From an uncultured Mycoplasmatota bacterium (GTDB lineage: Bacteria; Bacillota_I; Bacilli_A; RF39; UBA660): DNA of 47,804 nucleotides. Each line of letters opens with the position of its first letter. Position 1 is the first letter of the stretch. A program made the position numbers and the translations under genes. Below are positions 29,104-38,698 of this stretch, piece after piece. The stretch is taken from assembly GCA_946497955.1 (NCBI GenBank), contig CAMMMH010000010.1, positions 1-47,804 on the forward strand, given 5' to 3'. The notes beneath the pieces were generated by a model. That model saw nothing but the letters and a program-made list of their open reading frames with translations. It ran no database searches and was not told the DNA's origin.

Positions 29104-29406
29104 ATGAAAGTATGGAAAACTGCTAAATTTTTAAAAAAAGATAAAAATATAGAGTTAATTACTAGAAGTTATATTAATTATATATATAAATATGGACCAA
29201 TTAACGATATTATTAGAAAATATAATATTAATCCTAGTGATGTCTATAAATTAAATCAATATACTGCTAATAGAATTGCAGGATTACTAATATTATATCT
29301 TGCTAAAGATAAGAAAAGACTTAATGATATAGTGTTAAAATATGATACTAGTGATTTATTAGTTAGTGATATAACACCAGAAATAGAAGGATATATAGAA
29401 AGGTAA
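29104..29406 (+). CDS. hypothetical protein (100 aa)
   Basis: ORF with AAGGGGG RBS. Confidence 0.65.
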   Translation: MKVWKTAKFLKKDKNIELITRSYINYIYKYGPINDIIRKYNINPSDVYKLNQYTANRIAGLLILYLAKDKKRLNDIVLKYDTSDLLVSDITPEIEGYIER

Positions 29407-29416
29407 GGGGAGTTTT

Positions 29417-29524
29417 ATGGAAGCGAAAAAAGTTAAAAGTAATTATAATAAAAAGAAAAATGTTAAGAAGATAAACTTTTTATCTAATAGTAAGAGAGTT
29501 AATACAACTAAATTATTTAAATAG
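29417..29524 (+). CDS. small highly basic protein, 35 aa (MEAKKVKSNYNKKKNVKKINFLSNSKRVNTTKLFK)
   Basis: Read directly; AGGGGAG RBS 5 nt before ATG, compact fit between flanking genes; missing from ORF track. Confidence 0.55.
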   Translation: MEAKKVKSNYNKKKNVKKINFLSNSKRVNTTKLFK

Positions 29525-29532
29525 GTGGTATT

Positions 29533-30552
29533 ATGTATTCTAAAAAATTAATATATGATTATATTATAGGTAATGATATAGATAATATAGAAGAATTAGA
29601 AAGCGATAATAGCTTTCTTTTTGAAGTCTTAAAAGCATCTCATGATATATCATACTATAGTTATTTAGATATATCTTATAGAAGAAGCTATAATGTTATT
29701 AAATATATGCTACTTAACTTTAAAGATAATTTTGATGTCTATAGGGAAGATGCTGATTACTTATTAGATAGTTTAGATAGAGATAGTTTAGAATATAAAG
29801 AGATTATCGTTTTAATGGCTTCTATAGATAAAGATGTCTTTAATAACTATAAAATATATAGAACTGGTTTTTATGCTGAAGATAGAGTAGAAGTAGGAGC
29901 AGTTCAAAATAGTGATAAAGAACTTGAAGAATTAATAGGTCTTGGTTTTGAAGTAGTTTTATCTAAGTATGAAGACAAGCCTTTAATACTTGATTATTAT
30001 GCTATATGCTTTTTATATGAGATGTTTTATGAAGATAAGAATTTTGAAGAAATAATTCATGGAAATATTAAAGATAAAGAGAAATTAAATAAAATAGGTA
30101 ATAATAAGTTTTTGTTAGATTATATTGGTAATTTAGATTACTATTTAAGAGAATATTTAAAAGAGCATTTATATCTTTTAGATAATTTATCTAAAGACTT
30201 GGATTTAGTTAAGAATAACTGGGATAACTATATTAAGAGAATTAATGAACAAAGAGTAGCGATAGTTTATCAAGTAGTAGATAAATTTGCCGAAGAGTAT
30301 AGAGGAAAGTTTTATTTTGATATTTATGCTGTTTTAGATAAAATAATTCGTAAACATCACCTAGAGGAAGTATTTGAACTTGAAGAAGAGCTTCAAGAAT
30401 TTGCTTTAAAAGATAATGAATACTTAAAAGAAAAATTTACTTCAGATATGGATAAGTTGATAACTGAATTATTTAGGGAAGATGTAATCTTTAATGATAA
30501 TAGTGATTATGATAATAACAACGCTAAAGTTATAGAATTTAAAAAGAAATAG
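29533..30552 (+). CDS. hypothetical protein
   Basis: Intact 339-aa ORF, AGGTGG RBS. Confidence 0.7.
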   Translation: MYSKKLIYDYIIGNDIDNIEELESDNSFLFEVLKASHDISYYSYLDISYRRSYNVIKYMLLNFKDNFDVYREDADYLLDSLDRDSLEYKEIIVLMASIDKDVFNNYKIYRTGFYAEDRVEVGAVQNSDKELEELIGLGFEVVLSKYEDKPLILDYYAICFLYEMFYEDKNFEEIIHGNIKDKEKLNKIGNNKFLLDYIGNLDYYLREYLKEHLYLLDNLSKDLDLVKNNWDNYIKRINEQRVAIVYQVVDKFAEEYRGKFYFDIYAVLDKIIRKHHLEEVFELEEELQEFALKDNEYLKEKFTSDMDKLITELFREDVIFNDNSDYDNNNAKVIEFKKK

Positions 30553-30574
30553 GTTTGTTTAATCTATTTCTTTT
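30544..30574 (+). terminator. terminator AGAAATAG...CTATTTCT
   Basis: 8-bp stem at 3' end of ORF followed by TTTC. Confidence 0.6.
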
Positions 30575-30575
30575 C

Positions 30576-30668
30576 TTATATTACATAATAAAAAATTACA
30601 CTAATTACACCTGCTAGTATTGCTACTAACATAATAGCAGAAACTATTTTGACCATTTTTTGATTCAT
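30576..30668 (-). CDS. small single-TM protein, 30 aa (MNQKMVKIVSAIMLVAILAGVISVIFYYVI), DUF4044/Prli42-like
   Basis: Read on minus strand; GAGGTG RBS; basic N-term followed by one TM helix, layout resembling DUF4044/Prli42 miniproteins; missing from ORF track. Confidence 0.65.
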   Translation of the reverse strand: MNQKMVKIVSAIMLVAILAGVISVIFYYVI

Positions 30669-30768
30669 GTTTTCACCTCACTTCAATTATATATAAAAAG
30701 TCTATTTTTGTAAAATGAATTTAGGTAAATAATAGTTATTTTTGAATAATATTTACTAGGTGATTATA

Positions 30769-31398
30769 ATGGATTTAAAACTTAAAAAAGTAAAAACTAA
30801 AGTAACTAATAAACTAGCAGAACAGAAAAAAATATATATCTTTTTAATAATAGTAATGCTTATAGGTTTAATACTTGGTATTATCTATGCTGTAATATTA
30901 AATAAAAGTGACCATGCAATAGTAACTACTAGTCTAGATAGTTTCTTTACTAGTATTAAGAACAATGATATAGACTATAAGAGTGCTTTAATTAATAGTC
31001 TAATTGGTAATATTTCATTTGTAACTTTTATCTTCTTACTTGGTATTTCTATTATAGGTATGCCTTTAATTATCTTTTCTTTAGCCTCATCTGCTTTTAT
31101 CTTTGGTTTCTCTTTATCATCAATTATTTATACATATCACTTTAATGGTATTTTAAAGGCCATTACTTATCTTTTTCCTCATCAGTTGATTACTTTATTA
31201 ATGAGCCTATTTTTAGGCTTCTATGCTCTTTATTTTGGTATTAAATTATTTAAATATTTATTTAGAGGTATAGATATTAATCTAAGAAGTTCTATGAAAA
31301 GATATCTACAAGTATATATAACAGTTCTATTAATATTTATATTTTGTAGTTTTATAGAAGTATTCTTATCACCAGCTTTAATTAAATTAGTAGTTTAA
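30769..31398 (+). CDS. spoIIM: stage II sporulation protein M
   Basis: ~210-aa protein with several TM helices, LYFGIKLFKYLFRG C-term; length and topology of SpoIIM. Confidence 0.75.
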   Translation: MDLKLKKVKTKVTNKLAEQKKIYIFLIIVMLIGLILGIIYAVILNKSDHAIVTTSLDSFFTSIKNNDIDYKSALINSLIGNISFVTFIFLLGISIIGMPLIIFSLASSAFIFGFSLSSIIYTYHFNGILKAITYLFPHQLITLLMSLFLGFYALYFGIKLFKYLFRGIDINLRSSMKRYLQVYITVLLIFIFCSFIEVFLSPALIKLVV

Positions 31399-33197
31399 TT
31401 TTTATGTAATGTTTTTTCAAACTTTTTATCTATCATTAAATTACCACTTATATATCTTTTTAAAGCCTGTTTATATACTTTTACATAAAGAGGAATCCCT
31501 CTTTCTTCTAGAAAATTAATTACTGTTTCTTTTTCATCTCTTGTAACTTCGTAAGGAGAATTATCTATCATAAATATAGTAATACCATTAAGTTCTTGAC
31601 TAACAGTTATTTTGGCCATTTTATTATCGTCTATTCCATATATCATTTGATTGTCATTCATAAATTTTTTAAAAGCGTTTAAAGAAGATATAGTGCATTC
31701 ATTACTTTTTATGTAAATATCAAAAACCTCACTATATCTTAGTTTAGTATTTAGAAAATAATCTAGTAATTCAAATTTTCTAACATTGCCATCTTTATCT
31801 GTTACACCAAATTCTATTTGTTTAACAATAGAGATGATATCTTCAGTAGATTCATTAATTTCTTTTTTCTTTTTATTATGCTTTTCTATTTTTTCTTTTA
31901 TTTGTAAATATAAAGGATTATTAATTTCTTCAAGGACTTTTATACATTTATAATAAGTTCTCTCAGTAATACCCTCTAACTCACAAAACTGTTTAATACC
32001 TTTAATGCTATTATCAAGGAATAGAGTAAAATCAATATTCTTTAATATTTCTTTAGTATTTTCTATGTCATTTTGTCTTCTCTTAGCTTTTTTCTTATTG
32101 TCTATTCTTTTTTTTGAATCATCTATTTTAGTAGTTATCTCTTGCTTTAACATTTCTTTTTCTTCTTCTGTTAAAATTTGTCTATAATTATTAAGAAACC
32201 TTTTAATATACTCAGGAGTTATCAAATTTTTGTTATTTTCTATTATTTTATCTATTATATTAATATCTTCTTCTTTTTCTAGTTTACTTATGACAATAGA
32301 GTAGTGAATATATTTATGTTTTTTTCTAAGACTTTCAATTGCTTTTTTAACTTTAATATATAATTTATTATAAGTATCAGTATCAAAATATTTATTTTTA
32401 TATAAATAATCAAGTACATCTAAAGATACGTGTTTAGTAAATACAACGTTTTCAAAATCTTCAATGTTATCTGAGTTCATATTATCAATAAGGCTTTTAA
32501 CTACTTCTTCTTTAGAACCTTTAATATTAATTTTATTAAGAATAAAAATAATTGATAAAATTTTATTATCTATATGTTGTAAGTCTATATTCAAATATAA
32601 AAAACAATAGGCTTTAATATATTCTATGAATATATCAATATTGATATTATATTTTTCTAAGAATAAATCAATTCTTTTATAGTAATTATCTTTATCAGAA
32701 TAATTATCTATGGTAAAAGCGGTATAATATGCTTCTTTTAATATATCTTTATTAAAATCCTTATATTTTTCTAAAATATCTTTTTCTTTTCGATACGTCT
32801 TAAGTTTTTTAATTAAAGGATAAGCATTTTGAAAGATTTTAGACATAAAATAATACTTATCAAAAAAAGTTTTATAACTTTTATAATAATCAATATTTTC
32901 TTCTTCTTTTAATTTTTCAAGGTTATCTTTTCCATATAAAGAATACATATAGAAAGAAAGTTGTCCTATTTTATAAGCAATATTATTATTTATAGTATAA
33001 ACATCATGATTAATTTCAGAAACTAAAGAATTCTTTATAAAATAATCATTAATTAAGGACTTAAAATTATCTAAAAAACGTTTTTTAATATTATTATCTT
33101 TAACAGTCAAAAAATATTCTATTGCTTTACTGAAATCTTTGCTATTTATATTTTCTTTATCATTATTAATTATTTTATAAAAACTTTCACTATTCAT
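31395..33197 (-). CDS. hypothetical protein, tandem paralog of next gene (HTH-like plus conserved C-terminal module)
   Basis: C-term ELNGITIFMIDNSPYEV...GIPLYVKVYKQALKRYISGNLMID. Confidence 0.75.
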   Translation of the reverse strand: MNSESFYKIINNDKENINSKDFSKAIEYFLTVKDNNIKKRFLDNFKSLINDYFIKNSLVSEINHDVYTINNNIAYKIGQLSFYMYSLYGKDNLEKLKEEENIDYYKSYKTFFDKYYFMSKIFQNAYPLIKKLKTYRKEKDILEKYKDFNKDILKEAYYTAFTIDNYSDKDNYYKRIDLFLEKYNINIDIFIEYIKAYCFLYLNIDLQHIDNKILSIIFILNKINIKGSKEEVVKSLIDNMNSDNIEDFENVVFTKHVSLDVLDYLYKNKYFDTDTYNKLYIKVKKAIESLRKKHKYIHYSIVISKLEKEEDINIIDKIIENNKNLITPEYIKRFLNNYRQILTEEEKEMLKQEITTKIDDSKKRIDNKKKAKRRQNDIENTKEILKNIDFTLFLDNSIKGIKQFCELEGITERTYYKCIKVLEEINNPLYLQIKEKIEKHNKKKKEINESTEDIISIVKQIEFGVTDKDGNVRKFELLDYFLNTKLRYSEVFDIYIKSNECTISSLNAFKKFMNDNQMIYGIDDNKMAKITVSQELNGITIFMIDNSPYEVTRDEKETVINFLEERGIPLYVKVYKQALKRYISGNLMIDKKFEKTLHKN

Positions 33198-33203
33198 TTA
33201 TAA

Positions 33204-34982
33204 TCATCCTTTCTTTACTATCTTTTTTTCGTTAGAATTATCTATTATCAAATCACCATTAACATATCTTTTTAAAGCTTGTTTATATACTTTTATATAA
33301 AGAGGAATATCTTTAAATCTTAGATAGTTAAGAACAGCTTGTTTTTCTTCTTTGCTTACTTCATATGGACTATCATCTATCATAAAAATAGTTGTACCAT
33401 CAAGTTCTTGTTTAATATTTAATTTATTAGTCAGTTTATTTTTAGCAAAGAAGGTCTTAATTGCTATTAGTGATTCTATATCTATATTTCTATTTTTATT
33501 ATATAAATTTATAAAATCATTAAAGTCTAATTTAGTACTAAGAAAATAATCAAGTATTTCAAAGTTTCTTTTCCTACCATCTTCAAGTTCTATTCCATTA
33601 ATAATGTTATCGGCAATAGAAGTTACTTTATTTAGTAAAACAGCATATCTTTGACCTTTCAAAGCTATTATTTTTTCTTTGATTTTTAAGTATAAGTCAT
33701 TATCTCTAACTTCTAGCATAGAAAGTAAAGTATTAAAGTTACTTTCTGATAATCCTGTAAGATTACAAAAATCATCCTTACTCTTAATATCAGTACTTAA
33801 AAATATATTGAAATCAATACTATTATATAAATTTTCTTTTCTTCTTTCTACTCCTAATGCTTTAAAAGCAGCATTGTCTTTTTTTATGGACTCTTTGGCT
33901 ATTTCAATTTTTTTAAGTAAGTCTTCTACTAATTCTTGTTTCTTTTTATCATCTAAAACCGCTCTATAAATTGCAATAAATCTCTCTACATTATCATTTG
34001 TTAAATATGTTATATTATTTTTAACTATCATTTTGATTTCTTCTAAATCATTACAATTTTCTATTTTTGTTAAAGCGATAGAATAATGAATATATTTATG
34101 CTCTTTTTCTAAAGATTTTATAGCAGTGTTAGTTTTATTAATTATACTATCTAAATTGTTAGCAAACTTTTTATTATAAAATCGATATTTTTCAATAAAA
34201 CTTTTTATTACATATGGGGAAAGATGATTAGTAAATACAATTTCTTTTATATAGTTGATATCATAACTATTTATAATACCATTTAATATACTTTCAAATT
34301 TTAAGAAATCATTAGAGAAATGATTAGTGGCACTTTCAACAAGCTTTATCATCTTATCTATCTTTGTTAACGGAATATTTAAATATAGAATTCCATATGT
34401 TTCAACATAATCTTTTAAAATACCTGGATAAATATTATTTTTCTCTATAAATTTTCTTTTTCTTTCTTCATAATCTTCTTTATCTAAAAAGTTATTAAGA
34501 CTAAAATATATGTAATAAGCTCCCTCTAATACATCTTTACTAATATCACTATATTTAGATTTTAATTCAATTGATTTAGTATACATATCTAAATCTAGCA
34601 GTAACTCCTTATCATCAAATAAATCTTTATTAACATTATTACGGTATCTAGCTAAAGAGTCTAAATAAGGAGAATTATCATTTATATTTTGTATATCTTT
34701 AGTAAATAAAGGGAAAATTTTATTACCATATAAAAAATTAGCCCAATATAGAAGTCTATCTATTTTAAAAACTGTTTTGTCATATGAAATAGAAGTAGGG
34801 TATTCATCTACTAAAGGTAATAAATTATTAACTAAAGATATAATAACACTTTTACATTTTGATAGAAATTCTTCTTTTAATTTTTCATCTTCAATAGTTA
34901 TGAAACACTCTAAAGCTTCTTTTAAATCATTTATAGAAATATTTTCTTCTAAATTAATTATTTTTTTAAAGCTTTTATTCAT
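33204..34982 (-). CDS. hypothetical protein, tandem paralog of preceding gene
   Basis: C-term ELDGTTIFMIDDSPYEV...DIPLYIKVYKQALKRYVNGDLIID. Confidence 0.75.
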   Translation of the reverse strand: MNKSFKKIINLEENISINDLKEALECFITIEDEKLKEEFLSKCKSVIISLVNNLLPLVDEYPTSISYDKTVFKIDRLLYWANFLYGNKIFPLFTKDIQNINDNSPYLDSLARYRNNVNKDLFDDKELLLDLDMYTKSIELKSKYSDISKDVLEGAYYIYFSLNNFLDKEDYEERKRKFIEKNNIYPGILKDYVETYGILYLNIPLTKIDKMIKLVESATNHFSNDFLKFESILNGIINSYDINYIKEIVFTNHLSPYVIKSFIEKYRFYNKKFANNLDSIINKTNTAIKSLEKEHKYIHYSIALTKIENCNDLEEIKMIVKNNITYLTNDNVERFIAIYRAVLDDKKKQELVEDLLKKIEIAKESIKKDNAAFKALGVERRKENLYNSIDFNIFLSTDIKSKDDFCNLTGLSESNFNTLLSMLEVRDNDLYLKIKEKIIALKGQRYAVLLNKVTSIADNIINGIELEDGRKRNFEILDYFLSTKLDFNDFINLYNKNRNIDIESLIAIKTFFAKNKLTNKLNIKQELDGTTIFMIDDSPYEVSKEEKQAVLNYLRFKDIPLYIKVYKQALKRYVNGDLIIDNSNEKKIVKKG

Positions 34983-35087
34983 CAAACCACCCCTTAAAGT
35001 TGCATTGTATATTATACCACATTTTCCTTGAAAATAAAAGGTAGATATAGTATAATTAGTACGAAATAAAAGGAAGTAGTGATATTT

Positions 35088-36197
35088 ATGAAAAAAGTAG
35101 TTGTAGGTATGTCTGGTGGAGTAGATTCATCTGTCGCTGCCATTCTTTTAAAAGAAGAGGGATATGAGGTTATTGGACTATTTATGCGTAATTGGGATAG
35201 TTCTATTAATAATGACTTTTTAGGTAATCCTAATTTAAATAATAATATTTGTCCTCAAGAAGAAGATTATAATGATGCCAAAGCTGTATGTGATAAATTA
35301 GGTATTCCTCTCCATAGAGTAGATTTTATTAAAGAGTATTGGGACGATGTATTTACTTACTTTTTAGATGAATTAAAGAAAGGTAGAACCCCTAATCCTG
35401 ATATTATGTGTAATAAATATATTAAATTTGATTTATTTGTAAAAGAAGCGAAAAAGTTAGGGGCTGACTTTATTGCAACAGGTCACTATGCTAAGATTGA
35501 AAATGGTAGACTTATGAGAAGTCATGAACATAATAAAGACCAAACCTACTTCTTATCACAAGTATCTAAAGAACAACTTAAAAATGTTTTATTTCCACTA
35601 GGAGATATTAAAGATAAAAAAGAAGTACGAGCAATTGCAGAGAAGTATGGATTAGTAACTGCTAAGAAAAAAGATTCAACTGGTATTTGTTTTATAGGGG
35701 AAAGAAATTTTAAAAACTTTCTTAAAAACTATTTACCTAATAAGAAAGGTAATATTGTTAATATAGATACTAATGAAGTATTAGGAGAACATATCGGTCT
35801 TATGTATTATACAATAGGGCAGAGAAAAGGTCTTGATATTGGAGGCACTAAAGATAAGTTATTTGTAGTTGGAAAAGATTTAAATAAAAATATTTTATAT
35901 GTTGCAGAAGGGGAGGACAATAAATATCTATATTCAGATAGTGCTGTTTTAGAGTCTATTAACTTTAATTGTGATGAAAGGCCAGTGGAATGTACTGCTA
36001 AATTTAGATATAGAGCCCCTGATGTACCTGTTAAATTAGAATATCTTGATAATGGAGAAATATTAGTAAGATATGACGATGTAAAAGCAGTAACACCAGG
36101 ACAAGCTTGTGTTTTCTATCTTGGAGAATACTGTTTAGGCGGCGGAATTGTTAAAGAAGTTAGAAAAGATAATAAGAAGTTATGGTATTTACTATAG
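35088..36197 (+). CDS. mnmA: tRNA-specific 2-thiouridylase MnmA
   Basis: [77 protein letters not shown]. Confidence 0.97.
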   Translation: MKKVVVGMSGGVDSSVAAILLKEEGYEVIGLFMRNWDSSINNDFLGNPNLNNNICPQEEDYNDAKAVCDKLGIPLHRVDFIKEYWDDVFTYFLDELKKGRTPNPDIMCNKYIKFDLFVKEAKKLGADFIATGHYAKIENGRLMRSHEHNKDQTYFLSQVSKEQLKNVLFPLGDIKDKKEVRAIAEKYGLVTAKKKDSTGICFIGERNFKNFLKNYLPNKKGNIVNIDTNEVLGEHIGLMYYTIGQRKGLDIGGTKDKLFVVGKDLNKNILYVAEGEDNKYLYSDSAVLESINFNCDERPVECTAKFRYRAPDVPVKLEYLDNGEILVRYDDVKAVTPGQACVFYLGEYCLGGGIVKEVRKDNKKLWYLL

Positions 36198-36209
36198 CTT
36201 CTTTTTCGT
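36175..36209 (+). terminator. terminator overlapping mnmA stop
   Basis: AGAAGTTAT...ATAGCTTCT stem followed by TTTT. Confidence 0.6.
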
Positions 36210-36285
36210 TGTAAAGGATTTTACATAAATTTTACTTGACTAAACTTGTCAAACTAATTAAAATGTATTATAGGTGGTGTGTGAC

Positions 36286-37053
36286 ATGAAAGACTTAAAT
36301 AATTTATTAAGTGAACTTGGAATTTCAAAGGTGAGACTTGCTAAGTATTTAGGAGTATCAAGACAGATGTTATATAATTATTTATCAATGGATAGTTTAA
36401 AAGAATGGCCTAAAGAGAAGGCTGTAAGACTACTTGCCTTATTAAATATAGAAGATGAAGAAGGAGTAAGTGGAATAACTGTTACAAGTGATTATATTAT
36501 TGAAGTAGAAAATAGATTAAATGAAGGTGTAAAAGATTCTTCAAATAGAGAAGTATTAGCAGATCTTAAATGTTTTAATAAAAAAGAACAAGAAATAATG
36601 GCTGATATTATCAATCTATTAAAAGAAAAGTTAGCAGATGACAAGACTAAAACTACCTATAATACATATGTATATTTATATCATTATTTACAGTCAATGG
36701 AGACTGCAGATGAATTAAGATATATCCTAGCCTATATGTCTAAATCTATGGGATTTACTGATCCAATGGAATTTGTATTTGAAAAAGATAAACAATTTAT
36801 ATTTGAAAGTATTTTATTCTCTGCTATGACACTATATCATAACGGAGGAGCATCTAAAAATAAAATAGCAGAAACACATAAGAGATTTGTTCAAGATATT
36901 GAAGCGAAAAAAGAAGAGAAACTTAGTCGTACTCAAGAGTTAAATACTGCTAAGGTACAAGCTTTAAGAGAACTAGGATACAGTGAAATAAATGAGACTA
37001 ATGCTAAAGAAGTCCTTGAAAAAATAGCAGAAATTCAATCAAGAAAGGTATAA
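36286..37053 (+). CDS. HTH (XRE-like N-terminus) DNA-binding protein
   Basis: N-term LLSELGISKVRLAKYLGVSRQMLYNYLSMD helix-turn-helix; TAGGTGGTG RBS. Confidence 0.75.
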   Translation: MKDLNNLLSELGISKVRLAKYLGVSRQMLYNYLSMDSLKEWPKEKAVRLLALLNIEDEEGVSGITVTSDYIIEVENRLNEGVKDSSNREVLADLKCFNKKEQEIMADIINLLKEKLADDKTKTTYNTYVYLYHYLQSMETADELRYILAYMSKSMGFTDPMEFVFEKDKQFIFESILFSAMTLYHNGGASKNKIAETHKRFVQDIEAKKEEKLSRTQELNTAKVQALRELGYSEINETNAKEVLEKIAEIQSRKV

Positions 37054-37054
37054 A

Positions 37055-37540
37055 ATGTATAACTTTTTAATTCTAATAGTAGTTTTAATAATCATAAGTA
37101 TTTTAACAAGACTAATTGATAATTTATTATATAATAATATCTTTAATAATGACAAAAAGTTAGAAACTATTTATAAAAAGAAAAGTATAATGACCAAAGC
37201 TGAAATGAGCTTTTATAATAAAATTAAATGTCTAGAACCAGAATATAAAGTTATACCACAAGTTAATTTAGCTACTGATCTATTTAGAAATATAGATTTT
37301 GCTATATTTGACAATAATTTAGATGCAGTTTTATTATTGATAGAGCTTAACGATGGTACACATAATTTAAAGAAAAGAAAAAGAAGGGATTATAAAATTA
37401 AGAAAATATGTAAAGCTGCAGGTATACCATTACTGTTCTTTTATACAAAATATCCCAATGAAAAAGATTATGTTATTAATAGAATAAAAGATGTTATTAA
37501 TAAAACAAAAAGGAATAATTTAATTGAACAAAATAACTAG
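37055..37540 (+). CDS. DUF2726-like membrane-anchored nuclease-fold protein
   Basis: N-term TM; MTKAEMSFYNKIK...YKVIPQVNL...LLIELNDGTHN...RRDYKIKKICKAAGIPLLFF. Confidence 0.75.
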   Translation: MYNFLILIVVLIIISILTRLIDNLLYNNIFNNDKKLETIYKKKSIMTKAEMSFYNKIKCLEPEYKVIPQVNLATDLFRNIDFAIFDNNLDAVLLLIELNDGTHNLKKRKRRDYKIKKICKAAGIPLLFFYTKYPNEKDYVINRIKDVINKTKRNNLIEQNN

Positions 37541-37557
37541 ACTTATGGTCTAGTTTT
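37533..37557 (+). terminator. terminator ACTAGAC-ttatg-GTCTAGT
   Basis: 7-bp stem and T-rich tail right after stop codon. Confidence 0.7.
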
Positions 37558-37657
37558 ATTTATGTGTTAAGTGTAAACTAAATGTAAAGTATTAAATGAA
37601 GTAGGGGAGTAGACTAGATAATTTGGTATAATTTTCATGTAGAGAGGTGTTTATTTT

Positions 37658-37975
37658 ATGGTTAATAATAGTACAATAGAAACTGTTTCTAATATAATTA
37701 CATATAATTCATATTATGGTCTGTTTTTAACATATGTTTTTCCTATACTTTTATTAGTTTTAATAGTTCTTATGATTGGTTATTTAGCTAGTATAAATAG
37801 AAAATTGAAATATGTTTTTAATGAAGAAAATTCTGAAACTGAATATGTTTATAAAGATGATCAAGAACCATCAAATAATAAAACATTATATGACGCCACA
37901 ATAGTACCTGCAATAATCATTTCATGTCTAGTTGTATTTTTAACTATAGTGGGATTAATTTCTATATTTAATTAA
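37658..37975 (+). CDS. hypothetical membrane protein
   Basis: Two TM segments; GAGAGGTG RBS. Confidence 0.65.
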   Translation: MVNNSTIETVSNIITYNSYYGLFLTYVFPILLLVLIVLMIGYLASINRKLKYVFNEENSETEYVYKDDQEPSNNKTLYDATIVPAIIISCLVVFLTIVGLISIFN

Positions 37976-38471
37976 TATATTTATTTGATATAACTTATCG
38001 ATATGGAAGATAGTATATGGAGATATAAGTATTTTTTAGTTTTATGCTAGTTAACATAATATATATTATAGGAAGTTAAATATTTAATTATTTTAGATGA
38101 ATAATTGTTAATCTTATGTCTTTTACTATTCTATATTATAATCTCCATTTTAATAATAATATTTTTGATTTAAAAAAATATCTGCTTTAATTAGTAACTA
38201 TTATTTGATTTTAGTAACTACTATGCATATGGAAGCATATATAATTAAAACATAATTATATATATCACATTTATAAATTTATAATTTATTTAATTGAAAT
38301 CAATAAGTTATCCAGTTATCAGTTATATGTATAAATTAATTATTTATAATGTATAACATACTACTATTCTACTCTTTTTTAATATAAAACAAAGTAGGGG
38401 AAGTGAATTTTAAAAATAGGGGAATAATATTATATTTTTTGGGAAATATAAATATTGAAGGAGAGAGAAAA

Positions 38472-38651
38472 ATGAAAAAGAAACAAAGTATTAAATGTGA
38501 CGTTGACAGTTGCAAATATAATAGTAACAATCAAGAATGCAACTTAGATGAGATTAAGGTTAGTAGCAACTGTGATTGTCCAAAAGACGAAGTTTGTGAC
38601 CAAGAACAAACTGTATGTGCAAGTTTTGAAAAAAATGAAGAAGAGAACTAG
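38472..38651 (+). CDS. DUF1540 cysteine-rich small protein
   Basis: KCDVDSCKYNSNNQECNLDEIKVSSNCDC...VCASFE; GAAGGAGAG RBS before ATG 38472. Confidence 0.8.
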   Translation: MKKKQSIKCDVDSCKYNSNNQECNLDEIKVSSNCDCPKDEVCDQEQTVCASFEKNEEEN

Positions 38652-38675
38652 TAGAATTAAACTACTAGTCTTTTT
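38647..38675. terminator. terminator ACTAGTAG-aattaaa-CTACTAGT
   Basis: 8-bp stem followed by CTTTTT, between convergent genes. Confidence 0.75.
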
Positions 38676-38698
38676 ATACCCTAAACTACTCCTCTTCC

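Noticed and set aside
33352-35031. Several small + strand ORFs (33352-33549, 33679-33969, 34777-35031) opposite the ~600-aa paralog
   Set aside because: Shadow ORFs in antisense to a long well-supported ORF with typical low-complexity S/K/L/I composition.
36236-36255. TTGAC-taaactt-GTCAA inverted repeat upstream of the HTH gene as an autoregulatory operator
   Set aside because: Only a 5-bp half site that also overlaps a possible -35 element; too weak to call without comparative data.
38306-38325. DnaA-box-like TTATCCAGT in the AT-rich gap (possible origin)
   Set aside because: Single imperfect match to TTATnCACA; no cluster of boxes and no dnaA/dnaN nearby.
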